Positions 53,405-62,266 of a DNA stretch of 64,000 nucleotides are shown one piece after another (within the stretch, counting starts at the first letter, position 1; every line of letters starts with the position of its first letter). Origin of the DNA: Alistipes sp. (lineage in GTDB: Bacteria > Bacteroidota > Bacteroidia > Bacteroidales > Rikenellaceae); contig JAFZFP010000023.1 of assembly GCA_017555905.1 (NCBI GenBank), forward strand, positions 1 through 64,000, in the 5' to 3' direction. Both the position numbers and the translations under genes were made by a program. Under the pieces are notes generated by a model. That model was not told the DNA's origin and searched no databases. It saw only the letters and a list, made by a program, of their open reading frames with translations.

Positions 53405-53932
53405 ATGCATAAACTCATAAGATATACCCTCTGCGCACTATTCATTGTCCTACTTAGCCCTGTAATAGCAAAGGGAAGTAGCCGTATTGTGGAGCGTTTC
53501 AAGGAGCGAGTGGAGGTTAAGGGCATTTCGCGTGTCACACACCTCTCGACTTCGGGAGTGAACCTATGGGTAGATGTCGAGAATAGGAGTGCCTCGCGCC
53601 TTGTGCTTAAGCGTGCTGTGTTGGACGTGGTCATAGATGGCGAGGTGCGTATGCAAGTGTCGCTACGCGATAGGGTCGTTGTGGCCCGCAAGAGCGATGG
53701 CGAGGTGTTGCTTCCACTGAGGTTTGCTAAGCGAAATACGCTCTCGGTAATATCGCTACTACGTCGCCTTGTGCGAGAGGATATCGACGAGGTACACCTC
53801 AATATTGCACTTAGAGGAGGAACGACACTGTTTCGTAAAAACTTTGAGGCCCAGGGTGTTACTCTCGCCGAAGCGCTTGAGTGGATTGGTCTGACCTCGG
53901 CCGATATTTTGGACCTTATGGAGATGTTATAA
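53405..53932 (+). CDS. Exported LEA-like protein of unknown function
   Basis: 175 aa. Signal peptide to about residue 23 (SPVIAKG). The mature part, VEVKGISRVTHLSTSGVNLW, VDVENRSASRLVLKRAVLDV and VLLPLRFAKRNT, has the alternating strands of a LEA14/water-stress-like beta-sandwich. No catalytic residue is evident. It lies 14 nt after menG and 2 nt before a SPOR-like gene. Function unknown; a periplasmic binding or scaffolding role is a guess. Confidence 0.7.
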   Translation: MHKLIRYTLCALFIVLLSPVIAKGSSRIVERFKERVEVKGISRVTHLSTSGVNLWVDVENRSASRLVLKRAVLDVVIDGEVRMQVSLRDRVVVARKSDGEVLLPLRFAKRNTLSVISLLRRLVREDIDEVHLNIALRGGTTLFRKNFEAQGVTLAEALEWIGLTSADILDLMEML

Positions 53933-53934
53933 CA

Positions 53935-54477
53935 ATGTGTAAGAATATGAACAGAGTGAAGATATTTGTTACGGTTGTCGCTATGTTTCTCATAGGACAT
54001 ACGGCAATGGCCCAGAGCCTTGATAGGATGATAGGCTCGTTGGAGCAGAGTGCTGAAAGAGGTAATCGGGTGCGAGTGGTTGAGGATTCCGACACTCGTG
54101 ATGCAGTGCGTTTGGTGGAGAGCCAGCGTAAGTCCAAAGAGACAAGTGGTTTTCGTGTAGTCATCTTTTCGGCTAATGGCCAGTATGCTGGCGATAATGC
54201 CGAGAAGGTGTTGAACGAATTTAGGAGCCAATTCCCTCATATTAATGCATACTTGGTCTATGAGAGTCCTTACTTCAAAATTTCGGTTGGCGACTGCCTA
54301 TCGATGGAGGAGGCTCAAATCCTTATGTCACAACTAACCCCTTATTACCCAAAGGCTTATCCTAAGCGAGAGACCATCCGTTACGACGATTTGGCCAATG
54401 TACGATCAAAGGCAATGCCCCAAATTGATAGCCTTGCTGTGGAGGTGTCAATTGAAGAAAATGCGCAGGAATTGTAA
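53935..54477 (+). CDS. Exported SPOR-like domain protein
   Basis: 180 aa from ATG 53935; ATG 53947 (MNRVKIFVTVVAMFL) is an equally good start and gives a cleaner signal peptide, ending HTAMAQ. The second half, GFRVVIFSANGQYAGDNAEK and YESPYFKISVGDCLSMEEAQ, has the spacing of a SPOR (sporulation-related repeat) peptidoglycan-binding domain: R-V-x-I/V-F at the start and F-K-I-x-V-G in the middle. It is likely periplasmic. It is the last gene of the operon with the permease, menG and the LEA-like protein. Confidence 0.8.
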   Translation: MCKNMNRVKIFVTVVAMFLIGHTAMAQSLDRMIGSLEQSAERGNRVRVVEDSDTRDAVRLVESQRKSKETSGFRVVIFSANGQYAGDNAEKVLNEFRSQFPHINAYLVYESPYFKISVGDCLSMEEAQILMSQLTPYYPKAYPKRETIRYDDLANVRSKAMPQIDSLAVEVSIEENAQEL

Positions 54478-54516
54478 TTTTTTGCCTAAAAATTTTTAAA
54501 ATTAAAATAGGTTTAC

Positions 54517-54524
54517 TATTTTTG
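54517..54524 (+). promoter_or_regulatory. Promoter -7 element of the Cys-rich lipoprotein gene
   Basis: TATTTTTG, matching TAnnTTTG, 39 nt before the ATG at 54563; the surrounding sequence is very AT-rich and the -33 element is weak. Confidence 0.55.
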
Positions 54525-54562
54525 TATTGAAAAATCATATAACCAATTAAACTTTAATAGCT

Positions 54563-54823
54563 ATGAAAAAGTTTTTCCTATTTGCAGTAATGTTCGCTGC
54601 AGCAACAATGATGGTATCTTGTGGCGCTAAGCAGCAGAAGTGTGAGGAGTGCGCTGATTGCCCAGAGGCAGCAGAGTGCACAGAGTGCTGTGGCGAGTGC
54701 GAGGCAGTTGTTGAGGAGGCAGTTGTTGAGGAGGCTTGCGAGTGTGGCGAGTGCTGCGCTGAGGAGGTTGAGGCTCCAGCAGAGGCTGAGGCTGCTCCAG
54801 TTGAGGAGGTTGTTGCTGAGTAA
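54563..54823 (+). CDS. Small Cys/Glu-rich lipoprotein
   Basis: 86 aa. Signal with lipobox MMVSC, lipidated Cys20. The mature part has 11 further cysteines at 27, 30, 33, 39, 42, 43, 46, 59, 61, 64 and 65, packed in C-x2-C and C-C pairs and surrounded by Glu, then a Glu/Ala/Val tail (EVEAPAEAEAAPVEEVVAE). It has no aromatic core after the signal, so it is probably unfolded or metal-folded. It could bind metal ions or take part in thiol redox chemistry at the envelope; this is inference. A 12-bp repeat encodes EAVVEEAVVEEA. It has its own promoter and a strong terminator. Codons are nearly uniform (GAG for every Glu after the signal), suggesting high expression. Confidence 0.85.
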   Translation: MKKFFLFAVMFAAATMMVSCGAKQQKCEECADCPEAAECTECCGECEAVVEEAVVEEACECGECCAEEVEAPAEAEAAPVEEVVAE

Positions 54824-54846
54824 TTAGCATCCCGACCCAATAATGG

Positions 54847-54881
54847 GGTTATCCGACAGTAGTTGGATAACCTCTTTTTTT
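54847..54881 (+). terminator. Rho-independent terminator of the Cys-rich lipoprotein gene
   Basis: A perfect 8-bp stem, GGTTATCC (54847-54854) with GGATAACC (54865-54872), then TCTTTTTTT. It begins 24 nt after the stop. Confidence 0.92.
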
Positions 54882-54978
54882 GTACCGTGGTGTAGGAAAA
54901 ATAGAAAAATATCACCGCCGAGATAGAACTATGTTCTATAAAAGCGCTATAAAATTAGTTTGTTAGACTATTTTTTTG

Positions 54979-54986
54979 TATATTTG
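54979..54986 (+). promoter_or_regulatory. Promoter -7 element of the DHH gene
   Basis: TATATTTG, 29 nt before the ATG at 55015. A TTTG is present at 54959-54962 but with a spacer of only 16 nt. Confidence 0.5.
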
Positions 54987-55014
54987 CAAAGTTTCGGCAT
55001 AATACCATAATACT

Positions 55015-56040
55015 ATGCAAATAGCAGTAAATAAGATTGAGGAACTAAGAGCAATGTTGGCTTCTCCTCAGAGGATAGTAATACTTTCGCACACCAATCC
55101 AGATGGCGACGCTATAGGTTCGTCGTTGGCTTGGGCGGAATTTCTTCAGAGCAAGGGACATCAGGTAACCTGTATAGTACCAAACAGATACCCCTACTAC
55201 CTCGATTTTATGCCTGGTTGCCAGAGTATTGTGATATACAAGACCTGTACCGACGATAGTGCTATGAAGGCGGTCAAGGGGGCAGACCTCATCTTCTGTC
55301 TCGACTTCCACACTATGTCGCGCTTGGAGGGTTTGAGCGAGTTAATCGATGAGAATCAGCACGCTAGGCGTATCCTCATCGACCACCACCTCGACCCAGG
55401 AGAGGATTTCGACCTTATGATCTCTTATCCTCAGGCGTCAAGCACTTGCTACCTCGTGGCACTGCTTATCGAGCAGATGTGTGGTAGTAGTTGCATCACT
55501 AAGAGTATGGCCGAGAATCTCTTTGTAGGAATGATGACCGATACGGGTAACTTCGCCTTTTCGAGTGTTACACCCGACGTCTTCCGTGTGGTATCTATCT
55601 TAGCCGAAACAGGAATTTCAATTCCAGATATCCATATCAACGTGTATAACTCGTTCACCGAGGGTCGTGCCCGTCTGTTTGGTTATGTCATTAACCGCAA
55701 GATGAAGATCTTCCACAATGGCACCGTGGCCCATATGTCGTTGGAAGCAGATGAGATGAAGCGCTTCTGGTTCCAGCAGGGCGACTCCGAGGGTTTTGTG
55801 AACTATCCCCTAACTATAAAGAAGATGAAGATGTCGGCTATGTTTACACAGCATAGCGACTGTATTCGTGTGTCGTTGCGTTCGCGCGGAAATATCGACG
55901 TGAACATCTTTGCACAGCGCTACTTTAATGGCGGCGGACACAAGAACGCCGCAGGAGGCAAGTCGATGCTCTCTATGGAGGAGACGTTGAGGCTCTTCGA
56001 GAAATATGTCAAGGAGTATGCCGATGAGGGTATGCTCTAA
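55015..56040 (+). CDS. DHH/DHHA1 phosphoesterase (NrnA-like)
   Basis: 341 aa, cytoplasmic. Motifs of the DHH family: ILSHTNPDGDAIGSSLAWAE (motif I), FCLDFHTMSRL (II), the DHH box ILIDHHLDPGEDF (III) and MMTDTGNFAFSS (IV), then a DHHA1 domain with FNGGGHKNAAGG near the C-terminus. Such enzymes degrade oligoribonucleotides, pAp or cyclic dinucleotide products. Which activity dominates here cannot be read from the sequence. Start ATG 55015; it ends 25 nt before the ABC exporter. Confidence 0.93.
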   Translation: MQIAVNKIEELRAMLASPQRIVILSHTNPDGDAIGSSLAWAEFLQSKGHQVTCIVPNRYPYYLDFMPGCQSIVIYKTCTDDSAMKAVKGADLIFCLDFHTMSRLEGLSELIDENQHARRILIDHHLDPGEDFDLMISYPQASSTCYLVALLIEQMCGSSCITKSMAENLFVGMMTDTGNFAFSSVTPDVFRVVSILAETGISIPDIHINVYNSFTEGRARLFGYVINRKMKIFHNGTVAHMSLEADEMKRFWFQQGDSEGFVNYPLTIKKMKMSAMFTQHSDCIRVSLRSRGNIDVNIFAQRYFNGGGHKNAAGGKSMLSMEETLRLFEKYVKEYADEGML

Positions 56041-56065
56041 GAGGGGATTATAACACTATTTTACG

Positions 56066-57904
56066 ATGCTAAAGACCTATTTCCGACTTCTGAGTTTTGC
56101 TAAACCACTAAGTCGTTATACCATACCATACTTCATCTTTGCAGCGTTGCACGCGCTCTTCAACACCTTCAACTATGCAATGATTATCCCTATCCTGAAC
56201 GCTATGTTCGGGTCGGAAGGTGGTTTTAAGTTTGAGCCTTGCTACACGCTTCCCGAGTTGTCGTTCAACGAGGCGGGCTTCAATGCTCTATTGTCGTATA
56301 GTTATACGATGATCTTCGGAGAGAACTTCTCGGTATCGAAGTTCTTGATGTTGCTCGGCCTTATCACCGTGGCAATGAACCTGTTGAGCAACCTCTTCCG
56401 CTATGCCTCGGCAATGACTGTGGAGGTGTTGCGTGTCAATACCGTGCGTAAGATGCGTAACGAGATGTTCTCCAGGGTGGTGGATATGAACGTAGGCTTC
56501 TTCAGTGACCAGCGCAAGGGTGATATCATTTCGAAGATTACACAGGATGTTATCGTGGTGCAGTACTGCATCACCAATACCCTTCAGGTAGCCTTCCGTG
56601 ATCCATTCCTCATCATCGGCTTCTTGGTGCTTATGGTGAGTATCTCTTGGCAGTTGTCACTCTTTGCCATCATCTTCTTGCCTTTGGTTGGCTTCATCAT
56701 CGGTAATATTGTGAAGCGTCTGCGCCACCCTGCTAAGCGTAGCCAAGAGCGTCTTGGTGACTTGGTGTCGGTATTAGATGAGGCCTTGTCGGGCATAAAA
56801 ATAGTAAAGAGTTATAATGCTCAGAACTTTATAGTTGAGAAGTTTAAGCGTATCAACGACGACCTTTCGCGCCTGGTGATATCTATGTCGAAACGCCAGC
56901 AACTCGCCTCGCCTATGAGTGAGTTCTTGGGTATTACGGCGGTATCTATCATCCTTGTCTTTGGAGGTACGTTGGTTGGCCAGGGCCTTGTTACTGGCTC
57001 AGGATTTATCGCCTTCATCGCTGCTTTCTCGCAGATTACTCGCCCCTTGCGCTCGTTTATTGACCAGTTCGCTAACATCAATCAGGGTGTTGCTGCGGGA
57101 GAGCGTATCTTCACCATCATCGATGCTCAGAGCGAGATTCGTGATGCTGAGGATGCTAAGGAGTTTGAGGGCCTCAAGGACTCCATCGAGTTGCGTAATA
57201 TATCGTTCTCGTATGATGGGGAGAAGGATGTGTTGAAGGATGTGTCGTTGAGAATCGGCAAGGGTGAGACCATTGCCCTTGTGGGTGCTTCGGGAGGCGG
57301 TAAATCTACGCTCAGTGAGTTGATACCTCGTTTCTACGACGTTACGTGTGGTGAGGTACTCTTCGATGGTGTGCCTGTGAGCCAATATACCCAGCAGTCG
57401 TTGCGCGATAAGATGAGTATCGTGTCGCAGGAGACTATACTCTTCAACGATAGCATCGAGGGTAATATCCTTTTGGGTCGCACCACAGCAACCCACGACG
57501 AGGTTGTCGAGGCGTGCAAGGTGGCTAATGCCCATAACTTTATTATGGCCTCTACCGAAGGCTACGATACAAATATTGGTGACCGAGGAACGAAACTTTC
57601 GGGAGGCCAGCGTCAGCGACTTAGCATCGCCCGTGCGGTGTTGAAGAACCCCGAAATCCTTATTCTCGACGAGGCTACTTCAGCCCTCGATACCGAGAGC
57701 GAGAAACTCGTTCAGGAGGCTTTGACATCTTTGCTCAAGGGTCGTACTTCGATAGTTATTGCACACCGCCTAAGTACCATATACAATGCCGACCGAATCT
57801 ACGTAATTAACGAGGGTCGCATTGCCGAGCAGGGTACACATCAGGAACTCTTGGCAAAGGGTGGCATATATTCTCACTTAATTGAGATGCAGAGTTTCAA
57901 ATAG
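56066..57904 (+). CDS. ABC exporter, fused permease-ATPase (MsbA-like)
   Basis: 612 aa half-transporter. Six membrane spans in residues about 15-340 (including FAIIFLPLVGFIIGN and ITAVSIILVFGG), then an ATPase domain: Walker A LVGASGGGKSTLSELIPRFY near residue 405, Q-loop IVSQETILFNDS, signature LSGGQRQRLSIARAVL, Walker B ILILDEATSALD and the switch His in IAHRLSTIY. It works as a dimer. The MsbA/lipid A flippase group is the closest match by layout, but substrates vary in this family. Confidence 0.93.
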   Translation: MLKTYFRLLSFAKPLSRYTIPYFIFAALHALFNTFNYAMIIPILNAMFGSEGGFKFEPCYTLPELSFNEAGFNALLSYSYTMIFGENFSVSKFLMLLGLITVAMNLLSNLFRYASAMTVEVLRVNTVRKMRNEMFSRVVDMNVGFFSDQRKGDIISKITQDVIVVQYCITNTLQVAFRDPFLIIGFLVLMVSISWQLSLFAIIFLPLVGFIIGNIVKRLRHPAKRSQERLGDLVSVLDEALSGIKIVKSYNAQNFIVEKFKRINDDLSRLVISMSKRQQLASPMSEFLGITAVSIILVFGGTLVGQGLVTGSGFIAFIAAFSQITRPLRSFIDQFANINQGVAAGERIFTIIDAQSEIRDAEDAKEFEGLKDSIELRNISFSYDGEKDVLKDVSLRIGKGETIALVGASGGGKSTLSELIPRFYDVTCGEVLFDGVPVSQYTQQSLRDKMSIVSQETILFNDSIEGNILLGRTTATHDEVVEACKVANAHNFIMASTEGYDTNIGDRGTKLSGGQRQRLSIARAVLKNPEILILDEATSALDTESEKLVQEALTSLLKGRTSIVIAHRLSTIYNADRIYVINEGRIAEQGTHQELLAKGGIYSHLIEMQSFK

Positions 57905-58006
57905 CAGAATTTGATTCCGCGATTTTAGAATATTGCTCAATTATTGCAATTTTTTTACATTTTTGAGTATTGTTAATGAGAAGTAATAAACGTAACACTA
58001 TAGACT

Positions 58007-59953
58007 ATGAGCAAGTATAAACTTCCAAAGGATGGTGGACTCGTAAAGGATTATGCCCCAAAGGATATTATCCATCGTTACGAGCGTATGGCAACTCGTG
58101 TCTTCGAGAGCGAGTATTATGGTGTCCAGTATGTAGCAGACTCTATCTGTCGTCTCATCAAGCAACACTACGAGGAGGCTTCGGCACGCGACATTTATGA
58201 GGAGTTGCCACCATTTGTACTTGGTCTAACCACAGGCCGTACACCATTGGGTCTCTATCGTGAGTTGGTTAAGTGCCATAAGGCGGGTGAGGTGTCGTTC
58301 CGCAATGTTGCTGTCTACTCGTTGGACGAGTTCTACCCTATCCAGAGTAGCGAACAGCAGAGCCGTAACTACCGCATCCACGATGAGTTCCTCAAGCACG
58401 TTGATATCTTGCCAGAGAATGTTCACATCATCGATGGCACCGTCCCCGAGAGCGAGGTTTCGGAGTATTGCGCCAACTACGACAAGTCGATTCGTAAGAT
58501 TGACCTTATGATTATCGGCTTTGGCGAGGAGGGCCAGGTGGGCTTTAACGAGCAGGGCTCTTATGCTAAGTCACACACACGCCTCGTCGAACTTTCGCAC
58601 AACTCTCGCAAGATAAATTCGAGCCAGTTCTTTGGCTTGGAGAATACCCCAAAGATGGCTATCACTATGGGTATAGGCACCATCCTTCGTGCCGAGCGCA
58701 TCGTGCTTATGGCTTGGGGAGAGGATAAGGCCGATGTGGTACAACATATCGTCGAGGGCGAGATTACTGACCGTGTTCCTGCCAGCCACTTGCAGGCACA
58801 CCCAAATATCGAGATGGTCATCGACGAGAATGCTGCCGAGAAATTGACTCGTGAGCAGACCCCTTGGCTCGTAGGTCCTTGTGTGTGGACTGATAAGTTT
58901 GTGCGTAGAGCCGTGGTATGGCTCTGTGGCATCGTGAATAAGCCTATCCTGAAACTCACATACAAGGATTATATCGAGAATTCGTTGGGCCAGTTGCTCG
59001 AGAATTGTGGTACCTACGACAAGGTAAATATCAAGGTATTTAACGACCTCCAGCACACCATTACGGGCTGGCCAGGTGGTAAGCCTAATGCCGATGACTC
59101 TACCCGTCCAGCACCATCACTGCCCTACCCTAAGCGTGTGTTGATATTCTCGCCTCACCCCGACGATGATGTTATCTCTATGGGTGGTACCTTTATCCGC
59201 CTTGTGGAGCAGGGTCACGAGGTACACGTAGCCTACCAGACTTCGGGAAATGTGGCGGTACACGACGACGTGGTGTTGCAGAACGTAGATACAGCACGCG
59301 AACTCGGCCTTGGCAACATATTTGGAGATGTTAGCAACGTCATTAGCGGAAAGCGTCGTGGTGAGCCAGAGCCTCGCCCGTTGCTCGATATCAAGGGTGC
59401 TATTCGTCGTGCTGAGGCCCGTGCTGCAGTGCGTTCGTTTGGCCTCAACCCCGATACTAATGCCCACTTCCTCAACCTCCCATTCTACGAGACTGGAGGT
59501 ATCCAGAAGGGTGCTTTGACCTCGGCCGATATCGACATCATCGTTAAGTTGTTGCGCGAAGTGCGTCCTCACCAGATCTATGCTGCTGGTGATTTGGCCG
59601 ACCCTCACGGAACACACCGTACCTGTATGGAGGCTATCCTCGAGGCTTTGGATGTAACCAAGGATGACGATTGGCGCGAGGAGTGCCACTTGTGGCTCTA
59701 CCGTGGAGCGTGGATGGAGTGGAATCTCGGTATGGTGGATATGGCAGTGCCTCTCTCACCAGACGAGATGCTCAAGAAGCGTCACGCCATCTATCGCCAC
59801 CTCTCACAGAAGGATATCGTACCATTCCCTGGTAGCGATACCCGTGAGTTCTGGCAGCGTGCCGAGGAGCGCACACAGAATACTGCTAAACTATACGATA
59901 AACTCGGTATGGCGGAGTATCAGGCCATCGAGGTCTTCGTTAAGATGTTTTAG
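58007..59953 (+). CDS. NagB-like / PIG-L (LmbE) deacetylase fusion protein
   Basis: 648 aa. Residues about 30-300 are a glucosamine-6-phosphate deaminase-like domain; residues about 376-640 are a PIG-L/LmbE deacetylase domain with its metal motif PHPDDDV (383-389) and a second site LADPHGTHRTC. In the NagB part the ring Asp is kept (VYSLDEFYP, Asp107), but the catalytic segment reads GFGEEGQVGFNEQ at 171-183, where true enzymes have G-E-D-G-H. The Asp and the ring-opening His are replaced by Glu175 and Gln177. The NagB part may only bind the sugar phosphate. Linked to the true nagB 31 nt downstream, it may deacetylate an amino-sugar substrate. Confidence 0.88.
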   Translation: MSKYKLPKDGGLVKDYAPKDIIHRYERMATRVFESEYYGVQYVADSICRLIKQHYEEASARDIYEELPPFVLGLTTGRTPLGLYRELVKCHKAGEVSFRNVAVYSLDEFYPIQSSEQQSRNYRIHDEFLKHVDILPENVHIIDGTVPESEVSEYCANYDKSIRKIDLMIIGFGEEGQVGFNEQGSYAKSHTRLVELSHNSRKINSSQFFGLENTPKMAITMGIGTILRAERIVLMAWGEDKADVVQHIVEGEITDRVPASHLQAHPNIEMVIDENAAEKLTREQTPWLVGPCVWTDKFVRRAVVWLCGIVNKPILKLTYKDYIENSLGQLLENCGTYDKVNIKVFNDLQHTITGWPGGKPNADDSTRPAPSLPYPKRVLIFSPHPDDDVISMGGTFIRLVEQGHEVHVAYQTSGNVAVHDDVVLQNVDTARELGLGNIFGDVSNVISGKRRGEPEPRPLLDIKGAIRRAEARAAVRSFGLNPDTNAHFLNLPFYETGGIQKGALTSADIDIIVKLLREVRPHQIYAAGDLADPHGTHRTCMEAILEALDVTKDDDWREECHLWLYRGAWMEWNLGMVDMAVPLSPDEMLKKRHAIYRHLSQKDIVPFPGSDTREFWQRAEERTQNTAKLYDKLGMAEYQAIEVFVKMF

Positions 59954-59984
59954 TGACTAAAGAGAACTTGTTAAAAACTATAAT

Positions 59985-60773
59985 ATGAGAGTAATTATCA
60001 AAGATACCACCTTGGAGGTGGCGCAGTGGGCAGCACGCCATATCGTTGATCAGATCAAGGCTAAGGCCGAGGTGACAAGCGCACCATTTGTCTTGGGACT
60101 CCCTACTGGTTCAACACCATTGGAGACATACAAGGAACTTATCCGCTTGCATAAGGCTGGCGAGGTGTCGTTCAAGAATGTCGTTACGTTCAATATGGAT
60201 GAGTATATCGGTCTTGACGAGAAGCACCCAGAGAGCTACCACTCGTTTATGTGGACCAACTTCTTCTCACATATCGACATCGACCCTAAGAATGTCCATA
60301 TCCTCAATGGCAATGCCGAGGATTTGAATGCTGAGTGCGCAGCCTACGAGGCAGCAATCGTTGAGGCTGGAGGCATCGACTTGTTTATGGGTGGCGTAGG
60401 CGAGGATGGCCATATAGCCTTCAACGAGCCATTCTCTTCGTTGGAGTCTCGCACACGTATCAAGACCCTCACCCCTGATACTATCGCGGTAAACTCTCGC
60501 TTCTTTGGTGGCGATATCTCGCAGGTACCAACCAAGGCTTTGACCGTAGGTGTAGGTACGATTATGGATGCTCGCAAGGTGATGATCTTGGCTACAGGCC
60601 GTAAGAAGGCACGTGCCTTACGTCACGGCATCGAGGGTAGTTACAACCACCAGTGGACAATCTCTGCATTGCAACTCCATAAGGCGGGTATCATCGTCTG
60701 TGACGACCCTGCAGCCGAGGAGTTGCGTGTGGCTACCTACCGCTACTTCAAGGATATCGAGAACTCGTTGTAG
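59985..60773 (+). CDS. nagB: Glucosamine-6-phosphate deaminase
   Basis: 262 aa. It converts glucosamine 6-phosphate to fructose 6-phosphate and ammonia. Active-site segments are intact: [36 protein letters not shown] (catalytic Asp), and [17 protein letters not shown] with the Asp, His and Glu of the mechanism, then [13 protein letters not shown]. In the upstream fusion protein the same site is altered. It ends at a strong terminator. Confidence 0.96.
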   Translation: MRVIIKDTTLEVAQWAARHIVDQIKAKAEVTSAPFVLGLPTGSTPLETYKELIRLHKAGEVSFKNVVTFNMDEYIGLDEKHPESYHSFMWTNFFSHIDIDPKNVHILNGNAEDLNAECAAYEAAIVEAGGIDLFMGGVGEDGHIAFNEPFSSLESRTRIKTLTPDTIAVNSRFFGGDISQVPTKALTVGVGTIMDARKVMILATGRKKARALRHGIEGSYNHQWTISALQLHKAGIIVCDDPAAEELRVATYRYFKDIENSL

Positions 60774-60789
60774 TTGATATATATGTAAA

Positions 60790-60822
60790 GAAAATGGGCA
60801 ATCCTGAGGGTTGCCCATTTTC
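60790..60822. terminator. Bidirectional terminator
   Basis: A perfect 12-bp stem, GAAAATGGGCAA (60790-60801) with TTGCCCATTTTC (60811-60822), between the convergent nagB and rubrerythrin genes. The A/T-rich stem base gives a T tract on each strand. Confidence 0.9.
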
Positions 60823-60839
60823 GTTGTTATAGGGGTATA

Positions 60840-61397
60840 TTACTTGTTACCGAAGTAGCGCTTGTACAAGCCCTCGAAGCCCTTACCGTGGCGAGCCTCA
60901 TCCTTAGCCATCTCGTGAACAGTGTCGTGGATAGCGTCGTAGTTGTTCTGCTTAGCCAAAGCTGCGATACGCATCTTGTCAGCGCAAGCACCGCTCTCAG
61001 CGTTCATACGCTTCTCGAGGTTGGTCTTGGTATCCCATACGCAGTCGCCTAACAACTCAGCGAACTTTGAAGCGTGCTCTGCCTCCTCGAAGGCGTAACG
61101 CTTGAAGGCCTCAGCGATCTCTGGGTAGCCCTCGCGGTCTGCCTGACGGCTCATTGCCAAGTACATACCTACCTCGGTACACTCGCCCATAAAGTGGTTG
61201 TTCAAGCCCTCCATAATCTCTGGATGATCAACCTTGCCATCGCCAATCTTATGCTCGGTTACGAACTCCAACGCTGCATTCTCCTCAGCCATCTCGTTGA
61301 AACGCTCCTTACCTACCTTGCACAATGGGCACTTCTCTGGAGCCTCGTTACCCTCGTGAATATATCCGCATACTGAACAAATAAACTTCTTTGCCAT
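60840..61397 (-). CDS. Rubrerythrin with N-terminal rubredoxin domain (reverse rubrerythrin)
   Basis: 185 aa, cytoplasmic peroxide-scavenging protein of anaerobes. Residues 7-37 form a rubredoxin-type FeCys4 site, [10 protein letters not shown] and [11 protein letters not shown]. This is followed by a ferritin-like diiron domain with E-x2-H type ligands ([11 protein letters not shown] and [12 protein letters not shown]). In classical rubrerythrin the rubredoxin is C-terminal; here the order is reversed. It reduces hydrogen peroxide to water, and fits an oxygen-exposed gut anaerobe together with the Bat genes. Confidence 0.94.
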   Translation of the reverse strand: MAKKFICSVCGYIHEGNEAPEKCPLCKVGKERFNEMAEENAALEFVTEHKIGDGKVDHPEIMEGLNNHFMGECTEVGMYLAMSRQADREGYPEIAEAFKRYAFEEAEHASKFAELLGDCVWDTKTNLEKRMNAESGACADKMRIAALAKQNNYDAIHDTVHEMAKDEARHGKGFEGLYKRYFGNK

Positions 61398-61465
61398 AAT
61401 CTTTGTAGTTTTATTAGGTTAATATTTTTTATCTATTTTTATTGGTTTCGTTTCTGTTTCTGGTG

Positions 61466-61496
61466 CAAATATAAGGGCTTTTTTTTAATCTGCAAT
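61466..61496 (-). promoter_or_regulatory. Rubrerythrin promoter
   Basis: On the minus strand ATTG (61496-61493), exactly 19 nt, then TATATTTG (61473-61466), 69 nt before the ATG at 61397. Confidence 0.65.
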
Positions 61497-61558
61497 AGAT
61501 TTTCCTTAATGTTTTATTATAGGTCAATAAGCAATACTTATAGTTGCTGATTATCAGG

Positions 61559-62248
61559 CTATTTCTTCTTTAGGCCGATAGCGAGAATCACACCGAGGGC
61601 AACACCTAAGAGGGCTGCGAAGAGTACGCGCAACTCGCCAGGGAGCATAAAGGTAATGGTGTGGGCAGGGTACCAGAAGAGTGGAATGGTCTTCTTGAAG
61701 ATGAAGCCCCACTGCACATCCCAGTTCACACCCTTGATAAGGCGCTGCATAGGGATAGGGGTTATCAAAGCCTTGAGCGAGCCACCACACTCAGCGATAT
61801 GTGCGTCGGTAATTTTATGGAATGTCATAAATACAGGTGCGAAGAAGGTGTTCATCATAACCGAGATTGAGAGGGCCACGACAAACTTACCCCACGACAG
61901 GCCCTCGGCGTAGAAACCAGCGACGAGGTCTGCGCCACCCATATTAGTAATGAAGGCTGGGATACCTGCCGAAAAGACGGTCATCGCCATAGAGATAGCC
62001 ATACCGAGCAGACCCCATACGACCATACGTGGTACGACACCAAAGGTTGGGGTTGTGTAGTTGCCGGTAGAGATTCTGCAACCGAGCATCTCACCAAGAG
62101 TTGAGAGGAGTGCGAACTTAGCGAAGGCCATAACCATAGCGTGTTCTGCGTTAAATGTCTTGTACCAAGCGTAGAGGTCCGAAGAGATGAAGAATGGTAC
62201 GAAGATAGCCAACATAACGAGGGCAAAATAGAGATCTGAGCGTTTCAT
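61559..62248 (-). CDS. Integral membrane protein, possibly Mpv17/PMP22-like
   Basis: 229 aa, four or five hydrophobic segments (about 8-25, 70-95, 122-140, 175-200, 203-225). The C-terminal part (KTIPLFWYPAHTITFMLPGE, then LRVLFAALLGVALG) resembles the W-P...F...P...R-V/L-F signature of Mpv17/PMP22 proteins, usually found in eukaryotic organelles but with bacterial relatives. This is pattern recognition only. It lies 18 nt after the symporter gene and is probably cotranscribed with it. Confidence 0.6.
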   Translation of the reverse strand: MKRSDLYFALVMLAIFVPFFISSDLYAWYKTFNAEHAMVMAFAKFALLSTLGEMLGCRISTGNYTTPTFGVVPRMVVWGLLGMAISMAMTVFSAGIPAFITNMGGADLVAGFYAEGLSWGKFVVALSISVMMNTFFAPVFMTFHKITDAHIAECGGSLKALITPIPMQRLIKGVNWDVQWGFIFKKTIPLFWYPAHTITFMLPGELRVLFAALLGVALGVILAIGLKKK

Positions 62249-62266
62249 TGTATTATATTTTTTTGA

